DNA from: an uncultured Prevotellaceae bacterium
Lineage (GTDB): Bacteria; Bacteroidota; Bacteroidia; Bacteroidales; Bacteroidaceae
Assembly (NCBI GenBank): GCA_947307015.1
Contig: CAMZHV010000003.1
Span: 1 to 64,000 of the forward strand
Reading direction: 5' to 3'
DNA length: 64,000 nt
Of this stretch, positions 57,706-64,000 are shown piece after piece. The notes under the pieces were generated by a model that did not search any database, was not told the DNA's origin, and saw nothing but the letters and a program-made list of their open reading frames with translations. How positions within the stretch are numbered: the stretch's first letter is position 1; each line of letters opens with the position of its first letter. The position numbers and the translations under genes were made by a program.

Positions 57706-58809
57706 ATGGCTCTAAAAGCAGGTATTGTGGGCCTCCCCAATGTGGGCAAATCCACACTTTTCAATTGTCTGTCAAGCGCCAAGGCGCAGGCAGCCAACTT
57801 CCCCTTTTGCACCATCGACGCCCAAATGGGACAGATCACCGTTCCTGATGAGCGCTTGAATAAGTTAGCGGAATTAGTCCACCCCGGACGCATCGTCCCT
57901 GCCACCTGCGAAATAGTTGATATTGCAGGCTTAGTCAAGGGTGCCTCGAAGGGCGAGGGGCTTGGCAACCAGTTCCTCGGCAATATCCGCGAATGTGACG
58001 CCATCATCCACGTCCTCCGCTGCTTCGACGGCCCCAATATCGTACACGTCGACGGCTCAGTTGATCCTGTGCGCGACAAAGAAATCATCGACGCAGAGCT
58101 ACAGTTGAAAGACCTCGAAACCGTCGAGAGCCGCATCCAGCGTGTCGAGAAGCAGGCACGTGTTGGTGGCGACAAACAGGCTAAGGTCGAACTCGGTGTG
58201 CTCGAAGCATTCAAGGCCGCACTCGTCGAGGGGCGCAGTGCTCGAACCGTTGCTTTCGAGACTGAGGATGAATTGGCGGCGGCCAAGAACCTCTTCCTGC
58301 TGACAACCAAGCCCGTGCTCTATGTCTGCAATGTCGACGATGCTTCCGCTGCCAACGGCAACGCATACGTCGATGCTGTGCGTCAGGCCATCGCTGGCGA
58401 AAATGCCGCCCTGCTCATCATCAGTGCACAGACCGAGGCCGACATCGCCGAGTTAGAGAGTTATGAGGAGAAGCAAATGTTCCTTGAGGATATGGGCCTC
58501 ACCGAGAGCGGCTGCGACCGTCTCATCAAGGCCATCTACGCTCTCCTTGGACTCCAGACGTTCATCACTGCTGGCCCTATGGAAGTCAAGGCCTGGACGT
58601 TCCGTCGCGGATGGAAGGCACCGCAGTGCGCCGGCGTTATCCACACCGACTTCGAGAAAGGTTTCATCCGTGCCGAGGTCATCAAGTATGACGACTACAT
58701 CCATTACGGCTCCGAGGCTGCTGTCCGCGAGGCTGGCAAGATGGGCGTCGAAGGCAAGGATTACATCGTTCAGGACGGGGACATCATGCATTTTAGATTT
58801 AATGTTTAA
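57706..58809 (+). CDS. ychF: Redox-regulated ATPase YchF (OLA1 family)
   Basis: A 367-residue Obg-like P-loop protein that prefers ATP. G1 GLPNVGKST (8-16), the G3-region DIAGLVKGASKGEGLGNQFL, a coiled-coil insertion (ETVESRIQRVEKQARVGGDK) and the C-terminal TGS domain (LQTFITAGPMEVKAWTFRRG, IHTDFEKGFIRAEVI). Associated with ribosomes and stress responses. lgt begins 3 bases after its stop. Confidence 0.95.
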   Translation: MALKAGIVGLPNVGKSTLFNCLSSAKAQAANFPFCTIDAQMGQITVPDERLNKLAELVHPGRIVPATCEIVDIAGLVKGASKGEGLGNQFLGNIRECDAIIHVLRCFDGPNIVHVDGSVDPVRDKEIIDAELQLKDLETVESRIQRVEKQARVGGDKQAKVELGVLEAFKAALVEGRSARTVAFETEDELAAAKNLFLLTTKPVLYVCNVDDASAANGNAYVDAVRQAIAGENAALLIISAQTEADIAELESYEEKQMFLEDMGLTESGCDRLIKAIYALLGLQTFITAGPMEVKAWTFRRGWKAPQCAGVIHTDFEKGFIRAEVIKYDDYIHYGSEAAVREAGKMGVEGKDYIVQDGDIMHFRFNV

Positions 58810-58812
58810 ACT

Positions 58813-59652
58813 ATGGTCAGTCTTTTTATCACCTGGAATCCCGATGTCGTAGCCTTTACGATAGGATCCTTTGGCCTCCGCTGGTACTCACTCTGTTGGT
58901 GCATCGGCCTGTTCTTGGTCTTCCTTTTGGAACAACGTCTTTTCAAGGAGCAGAAAATACCTGACGAGAAGTTTGAGCCGCTGTTCATCTACTCCTTCCT
59001 CGGTATTCTCATCGGTGCCCGCCTCGGCCACTGCATCTTCTATGAGCCCGAGTATTTCTTCTCGTCGGGCAAACATTTCATCGAGATGTTCTTGCCCATC
59101 CGCTTTATGCCCGACGGGTCTTGGAAGTTCATCGGCTACACGGGCTTAGCCTCACATGGCGGCACAATCATGTTCATCGTGGCCCTGTGGCTCTATTCAC
59201 GTCGTACCAAGTTACCTTTCCTCATGGTCGTTGACAATATAGGCATCGTCACTCCTCTTTGTGCCTGCGCCATCCGCATGGGCAACCTGATGAACTCCGA
59301 GATTATTGGCAAACCGACCGATGTGCCTTGGGCTTTCATCTTTGAACAGGTCGACAATTTGCCGCGCCACCCGGGGCAGTTGTATGAGGCCATCGCCTAC
59401 TTCCTCTTCTTCTTCGTCGGATGGTGGTTCTACCGTCATCGTCCCGAGCGCGTGGGCACAGGCTTTTTCTTCGGCCTTTGCATCTTCCTCATCTTCACCT
59501 TCCGCTTCTTCATTGAATATACCAAGGAGGTGCAGGTGTCGTTCGAGAACGGAATGTTGTTTAACATGGGGCAGCTCCTCTCCGTGCCCTTCATTCTTTT
59601 GGGCGCATATTGGGTTTGGCGAGGCGCAAAGAAAGCGCCTAAACACGTTTAA
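58813..59652 (+). CDS. lgt: Prolipoprotein diacylglyceryl transferase
   Basis: A 279-residue inner-membrane enzyme attaching diacylglycerol to lipobox cysteines. Several hydrophobic segments, LGHCIFYEPEYF, GYTGLASHGGTIM and the signature RMGNLMNSEIIGKPTDVPWAF, followed by HPGQLYEAIAYFLFF. Acts on lipoproteins such as the DacB candidate at 4037. The gene follows ychF after 3 bases. Confidence 0.95.
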   Translation: MVSLFITWNPDVVAFTIGSFGLRWYSLCWCIGLFLVFLLEQRLFKEQKIPDEKFEPLFIYSFLGILIGARLGHCIFYEPEYFFSSGKHFIEMFLPIRFMPDGSWKFIGYTGLASHGGTIMFIVALWLYSRRTKLPFLMVVDNIGIVTPLCACAIRMGNLMNSEIIGKPTDVPWAFIFEQVDNLPRHPGQLYEAIAYFLFFFVGWWFYRHRPERVGTGFFFGLCIFLIFTFRFFIEYTKEVQVSFENGMLFNMGQLLSVPFILLGAYWVWRGAKKAPKHV

Positions 59653-59694
59653 GGATCATCGTCAACACACGTATGTTTATTTAAATCCACGCCT

Positions 59695-60726
59695 ATGATA
59701 ACCTTCAGAAGACCTTCAAGACTTTTGCTCATCGCACTAATGGGTTTATACTGTTCGACAGCTGTCGCACAGTCCATTCTCGATGACGTGAAACAGAACA
59801 CGTCCTTCGGCGGTTATGTCATCGGACAGGTAAGCGCTACCACCCAAGAGGGTGCAAGCAAAAAGGTGGATATGAACTTGCGCTTCGCACGCCTTTATGT
59901 CGACAGCCGCATCGGCGACTTCGCTTTCAAGTTGCAGATGCAGGTTAGCGGCAACACCAGTTCGCTCTCCAGCCCACGTATTGTCGATGCTTGGGCTGAG
60001 TGGCAGCATTGGAAGGAACTTCGCATCAAGTTCGGCCAGATGAAGCGCCCCTTTACCTTCGAGAATCCCATGCACCCATGGCTCATTGGTAAGGGCAACT
60101 ATTCCCAACTCGCATTAAAAATGGCCGGTTTCAACGATAGAACAGGCGAACATGCCAGCAACGGGCGTGACTTCGGATTACAGTTGCAGGGCGACCTCTT
60201 CGCCATCGGCCTCGACCGTCACCGCCTGCTTCATTATCAGGTCGGCGTCTTCACAGGGCAAGGCATCAACTTCAGCGACCGCAACACCCGCAAGGATTTC
60301 ATCGGAGGACTGTGGATAGCGCCCATCCGAGAGCTCCAGATTGGTGCTTTCGGCTGGACCGGCAACTACGTCACCGATGACAAGCAGACCATCGAGCGTC
60401 GCCGCTTGAGCTTCGGTGCCAACTACAACGGCAATTGGACTGCGCGCGCGGAGTATGCTTTTGATAATGCCAACGGCAAGGCCGACGCATGGTATGCCGT
60501 CGTCGGCACGCCGTCGTGGAAGCGCACCAAACTCTTTGCCCGCTACGATGTCTACCGTGAGGGCAAGACTTTCGACAATTCCAAGTCGATGTATGGCGCA
60601 TCCATTCAACATCAGCTCTACATGAACCTGATGTTCCAGTTCAACTACGACTACAATGTCGTCAAGAACATGACGGGTAAACAGCGCTACAGCACCTTCG
60701 ACCTGCAGGCCTATTGGCGCTTCTAA
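59695..60726 (+). CDS. Porin, OprO/OprP (phosphate-selective porin-like) family
   Basis: A 343-residue outer-membrane barrel protein with signal peptide LLIALMGLYCSTAVAQS. Alternating strands include FGGYVIGQVSATTQE, MNLRFARLYVDSRIGDFAFKLQMQVSG, WKELRIKFGQMKRPFTFENPM and the C-terminal FDLQAYWRF. The 'LRIKFGQMKRPF' segment matches phosphate-selective porin O/P proteins. The substrate is uncertain, and many Bacteroidota homologues are unassigned. It lies between lgt and rpoN, with 42-base spacing on each side. Confidence 0.82.
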   Translation: MITFRRPSRLLLIALMGLYCSTAVAQSILDDVKQNTSFGGYVIGQVSATTQEGASKKVDMNLRFARLYVDSRIGDFAFKLQMQVSGNTSSLSSPRIVDAWAEWQHWKELRIKFGQMKRPFTFENPMHPWLIGKGNYSQLALKMAGFNDRTGEHASNGRDFGLQLQGDLFAIGLDRHRLLHYQVGVFTGQGINFSDRNTRKDFIGGLWIAPIRELQIGAFGWTGNYVTDDKQTIERRRLSFGANYNGNWTARAEYAFDNANGKADAWYAVVGTPSWKRTKLFARYDVYREGKTFDNSKSMYGASIQHQLYMNLMFQFNYDYNVVKNMTGKQRYSTFDLQAYWRF

Positions 60727-60768
60727 GCTTCTTTTCACTTTTCATCCTTTCACATTTCACTTCATCCG

Positions 60769-62250
60769 ATGGCAAGCAAGTTCTCACAAATCGGCACACA
60801 AGTCCAGACACAGACGCAGACGCTCACACCTCAGCAACTCCTCGTGAGCCAGCTGACAGAGATGCCCGTCGAGGCGCTCTATGAGCGCGTAGATCAGGAG
60901 ATGAAAGAGAACATTGCGCTCGAACGCGACAGCAGCGACGAGTGGAATGACGGCGGTAGCGAATACGACCAGTCGCAAGATGAAACACGTATGGACGAAA
61001 ATGACTACACGTCCATACATGAGCACGTCAACGACCAGACGGCCGACTATGGTTCGCCAGACGATATTCCAGATCATCTGCCTGGCAGCCAAGCCATCCC
61101 CGAAGCCGTCGTAGGCGAGACACTATCGTTCTATGACCAGCTCGAAGAACAAATCGGATTCCTCCACCTCGACGACCACGAAAAAGAGCTCATACGCTAT
61201 CTCATCGGTTCACTCGACGACGACGGACTGCTACGCACGTCGCTGCGACAGATTCAGGACGAGCTGGAGGTGTACCATAATGTCAACACCTCGCAGGCCG
61301 AACTGGAGAAGATGCTCCGCGTTCTCCAGACCTTCGAGCCCGCTGGCGTCGGGGCACAGTCGCTTCAGGAGTGTCTGCTCATTCAGGTGCAACGACAGGC
61401 CGACAACGCTACCCCGATCAAGCAGAAGCTCAAGCGCCTGCTCGAAAAACAGTTTGATGCGCTGATGCTCAACCGCTGGGATCGCATCCAGCGTAGCATG
61501 CAACTTACCGACTCCGAAGTGAAGCGCCTGCAACATGAGATCCGTCGTCTCAATCCGCGTCCCGGCAGCTCCATGGGCGAGGCCGTAGGGCGCAACCTGC
61601 AACAGATAACGCCCGATTTCATCGTCGAAAACGACCCCTACGGCAATCTCACCATGACGCTGAACAGCGGTCATGTGCCACCGTTGCGCGTGAGCAACGA
61701 CGACCTCAGCCTCCTTCATGCCTACGAGCAGCGCGACCCTAAGACCCTTACTCATGCCGAGCGCGAGGGTGCCAGTTATCTCCGCGAACGCATCGACCGC
61801 GCACAAAGCTTCATTGAAGCGCTCCGCCAGCGACAGCATACGCTGACGACAACCATGCAGGCTATCATTCGTATGCAGCGACCTTTCTTCGATAGCGGTG
61901 ACGAGACGCTGCTTCGCCCGATGACCCTCGAGACTGTGGCCAAGGAGACGGGGCTGCACCTGAGCACCGTAAGCCGTGTGAGCAACTCCAAATGGGTGCA
62001 GACGGCCTTTGGCATTTATCCCCTCCGATGGTTCTTCACCTCTGCCGCACGCCTCGACGGCGAGGATGTCAGCGTGCGCAGCATCAAAGCTGCCCTGCAG
62101 GAAATCATCGATGCCGAGGACAAGCGCCATCCCTTGACCGATGAAGCGCTCACCGAAGCCCTCCAACAGCGCCACTTCGACGTGGCACGACGCACAGTCA
62201 CCAAATATCGCGTGCAAATGGGCATTCCCGTTGCACGCATGAGAAAATAA
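60769..62250 (+). CDS. rpoN: RNA polymerase sigma-54 factor
   Basis: A 493-residue alternative sigma factor needing AAA+ activators. Region I is glutamine-rich (QTQTQTLTPQQLLVSQLTEM), an acidic stretch follows (~45-110), then the core-binding domain (LLRTSLRQIQDEL, FEPAGVGAQSLQECLLIQ), the DNA-binding domain with LHLSTVSRVSNSKWVQT, and the RpoN box ARRTVTKYRVQMGIPVARMR at the C-terminus. A degenerate TTTCACTTTTCA repeat lies in the 60730-60765 leader. The PAP2-like gene starts 9 bases later. Confidence 0.95.
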   Translation: MASKFSQIGTQVQTQTQTLTPQQLLVSQLTEMPVEALYERVDQEMKENIALERDSSDEWNDGGSEYDQSQDETRMDENDYTSIHEHVNDQTADYGSPDDIPDHLPGSQAIPEAVVGETLSFYDQLEEQIGFLHLDDHEKELIRYLIGSLDDDGLLRTSLRQIQDELEVYHNVNTSQAELEKMLRVLQTFEPAGVGAQSLQECLLIQVQRQADNATPIKQKLKRLLEKQFDALMLNRWDRIQRSMQLTDSEVKRLQHEIRRLNPRPGSSMGEAVGRNLQQITPDFIVENDPYGNLTMTLNSGHVPPLRVSNDDLSLLHAYEQRDPKTLTHAEREGASYLRERIDRAQSFIEALRQRQHTLTTTMQAIIRMQRPFFDSGDETLLRPMTLETVAKETGLHLSTVSRVSNSKWVQTAFGIYPLRWFFTSAARLDGEDVSVRSIKAALQEIIDAEDKRHPLTDEALTEALQQRHFDVARRTVTKYRVQMGIPVARMRK

Positions 62251-62259
62251 CCGACCGTC

Positions 62260-62874
62260 ATGAACAGAACGATACTCCTTGCCGCACGCTGGCTGTCCAC
62301 TATCTTCCGACCCGAATTTCTTCCCGTGGTCGCCTTTGTCGTATTGTTCATGTTCACCTATCTGAGCCTGCTGCCTTGGGCGTTCAAGCTGTCCATACTC
62401 GCGCTGATCATTCTGGGCACCATCGTATTGCCACGCTGGACTATCCGCTTTTGGCGTCGTTCGCGCGGATGGGAGCTCCGTCGCCTCCGCCTGCGTCAGA
62501 ACCGCTTCTTCCCCTATCTCATATACATCCTCTACTATGCCTTCACGCTACACATGCTGAAGCGCTTCCACCTGCCCCACTATATGTCGAGCATCCTCAT
62601 TGGCGCTTTGCTCATTCAGGGCTCCTGTGCCCTCATCAACACCAAGTGGAAGATCTCGATGCACTGTGCAGGTGCCGGTGGGGCTATCGGGGCGCTCATC
62701 GCCTACAGCTTCCTCTTCTTCTTTAATCCCATCTGGTGGCTCAGCCTCCTCATTCTCATCTCAGGGCTCGTCGGTAGTAGCCGTATGCTCCTGCGTCAGC
62801 ACAACTTGTGGCAGGTGATCGCCGGCACCCTCCTCGGCGTCATTGGCGGTTTCATCGGCATCACCTTTTTCTGA
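62260..62874 (+). CDS. PAP2-like membrane protein, degenerate motifs
   Basis: A 204-residue protein with about six hydrophobic segments. The region SMHCAGAGGAIGAL ... GSSRMLLRQHNLWQVIAGTLLG resembles the last two PAP2 motifs (PSGH and SR-x5-H), with the first replaced by SMHCAG and the final Asp by Gln. The KxxxxxxRP motif is not seen. Bacteroidota have such proteins beside rpoN, and function is unknown. Convergent with the next gene, 4 bases apart. Confidence 0.65.
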   Translation: MNRTILLAARWLSTIFRPEFLPVVAFVVLFMFTYLSLLPWAFKLSILALIILGTIVLPRWTIRFWRRSRGWELRRLRLRQNRFFPYLIYILYYAFTLHMLKRFHLPHYMSSILIGALLIQGSCALINTKWKISMHCAGAGGAIGALIAYSFLFFFNPIWWLSLLILISGLVGSSRMLLRQHNLWQVIAGTLLGVIGGFIGITFF

Positions 62875-62878
62875 GCGA

Positions 62879-64000
62879 TTACATCAGCAACCGCCAATTG
62901 CTTTTCTCGTTGAAAATGTCGAAAGTGATCAAGGGAGGGACTAATTGCTGTAGGGGCAATCGGGGGTGGTGTGTGACCTGTTCTTCATCATACATCCTCA
63001 GTAGATAGTCTTCTAATGCATCGTCATCAACGGTATCACAACCACGTGCATTGAGCAGGGTATACCATTCTGTCATATAATCTGTTCCTAATAGGCGAGC
63101 CCTGGTATAAAACGCGGCGTGCCACACCTCTGTAAAACCCCGTTCATGACAGAAGTCATAGTGAACGCTGCCGCCTGGGCGAAGCATGATGCCACCCCTG
63201 TCCTTTTGGGCTCGAGTGTGGACTGTTCCTTTGCCCTTCAGGGCACCATCGCCGTCAAAGGAAAGGAGTTTTTGCCCATCGAGATCAATCAGCAGGGAGC
63301 CTGTGATGACGGGATAACGCCAATTGGGCCGCTTGTCGAAGCGGACACGACAATAGCGATGCCCGCTGTGGTCGCGAAGAATCTCGTAATTGATGAGATA
63401 ATGTCTCTTGTAATGTTGTGTCTTTCCCGTTCCTAAAAGCGGCACGAACGGATTCTTGAAATCCCCCTTCTTCTCTGTCATCTTCTCGAATGCCCTCTGA
63501 CTGACTTCAAGGATTTGTTTCAAGGTATCACGACTGAGTTGCTCCAAAGCCTCCGCTTCGGTCAACAGCTTTTCTGTATTGGTCAAAGAATCCGTCTTAT
63601 ACGCAAGCAAAAGCTCCTCCTTAATGCTATCTGCATGAAGACAATAATAGTTGTAGCCGTGCATCACTGTCGGTTCCTCTATCTTTATCGCACTCTTGGC
63701 ATTTAGAAAAGCCTCGGTCATCACGGAATCATCCATCATTATACGCACACGACGGAAGAAAAACGAAGATTGCTCATTGGCGTGCGCCGTGCGTTCCTCC
63801 TGCGTTTTCTTTCCTATTTCAGCCAACAGCTTGTAGATGTTGATGTCCTTAGAGTTCCGTGACTCTATTCGAAAAGGTGTCATGAGGTTGATGCGGCGCA
63901 GTTGCTTGGCAGGCAGGATGAGAGGCTCATAGCCATTGGCATGAAAGTGTAATGTATCATCAGGACAGACTTCCATTTGGAAGAAACCATTGAGATTTGT
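62879..64000 (-). CDS. Partial: carboxypeptidase-regulatory-like domain protein (C-terminal part)
   Basis: The frame stays open to the window edge (TNLNGFFQMEVCPDDTLHFH upstream of the Met at 63976), so the N-terminus lies outside. The visible start is the end of a CarboxypepD_reg-like fold (GFF-x-M ... LHFHANGYEPL), followed by ~290 residues of unrecognised mixed helical and beta sequence (DDSVMTEAFLNAKSAIKIEEP, LLGTGKTQHYKRHYLINYEI). It is probably a periplasmic or outer-membrane-associated protein with unknown function. Confidence 0.65.
   Translation of the reverse strand, partial: TNLNGFFQMEVCPDDTLHFHANGYEPLILPAKQLRRINLMTPFRIESRNSKDINIYKLLAEIGKKTQEERTAHANEQSSFFFRRVRIMMDDSVMTEAFLNAKSAIKIEEPTVMHGYNYYCLHADSIKEELLLAYKTDSLTNTEKLLTEAEALEQLSRDTLKQILEVSQRAFEKMTEKKGDFKNPFVPLLGTGKTQHYKRHYLINYEILRDHSGHRYCRVRFDKRPNWRYPVITGSLLIDLDGQKLLSFDGDGALKGKGTVHTRAQKDRGGIMLRPGGSVHYDFCHERGFTEVWHAAFYTRARLLGTDYMTEWYTLLNARGCDTVDDDALEDYLLRMYDEEQVTHHPRLPLQQLVPPLITFDIFNEKSNWRLLM

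Overview
The window looks like a chromosomal segment from a Bacteroidota species of the Prevotellaceae type. Reasons: many genes start just downstream of a TAnnTTTG -7 box, the Bacteroidota promoter signature. A PorZ homologue and two proteins with C-terminal sorting-type tails point to a type IX secretion system (T9SS). The succinate dehydrogenase/fumarate reductase is the three-gene Bacteroidota form, and miaB-ftsX-DUF3098-uppP-truB-queA-folK is a familiar Bacteroidota gene order. Genus is an inference from overall resemblance.

Layout. 1-1.0 kb: a small replication-like module (a protein resembling the C-terminal module of phage replisome organizers, plus DUF4248), followed by a 22-bp-period repeat array and a frameshifted GxxExxY gene. 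1.8-2.2 kb: a candidate structured RNA. 2.3-6.3 kb: nadB, dacB and a short-chain dehydrogenase. 6.4-15.3 kb: one long minus-strand run (tRNA-Gln, leuS, yitT-like, rdgB, porZ, dusB, PAP2) with several ATGA overlaps. 15.4-19.4 kb: a GH3 glycosidase with a T9SS-like tail, and tyrS. 19.6-24.8 kb: DUF6250, msrA, a double-domain esterase, an AlkD-like protein, glycerate kinase and a 46-residue ORF. 25-31.1 kb: an outer-membrane barrel protein, bcp, a PAP2-barrel fusion and a phosphodiesterase.

31.1-37.2 kb is the accessory part. It holds a second 22-bp-period array, a 332-bp palindromic element, a BspA-like LRR gene coupled to a 59-residue gene, an MNT gene whose HEPN partner is a remnant, a fragment resembling a phage antirepressor, and a VapE-type ATPase. 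The sequence upstream of VapE is shared with one arm of the palindrome. 37.3-43.5 kb: deoC, dtd, uvrC, apt, mnmG. 43.7-47.3 kb: sdhCAB. 47.4-51.4 kb: a cysteine-poor TlpA-like lipoprotein, an S41 protease and a PfkB kinase. 51.5-51.7 kb: two identical tRNA-Asn genes. 51.9-62.9 kb: miaB through folK, then ychF, lgt, a porin, rpoN and a PAP2-like gene. The window ends inside a partial minus-strand gene.

The most striking feature is distributed. GC-rich palindromic repeats of about 30-45 bp (core CCCTCCC-N-GGGAGGG and variants) occur at least 20 times, mostly as inverted pairs 40-190 bp apart. Many lie inside essential genes (leuS, truB, uvrC, deoC, glycerate kinase, porZ), where they stay open in more than one reading frame and add short Pro/Gly-rich insertions. 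They resemble REP/REPIN elements or Rickettsia palindromic elements, but I recognise no named family.
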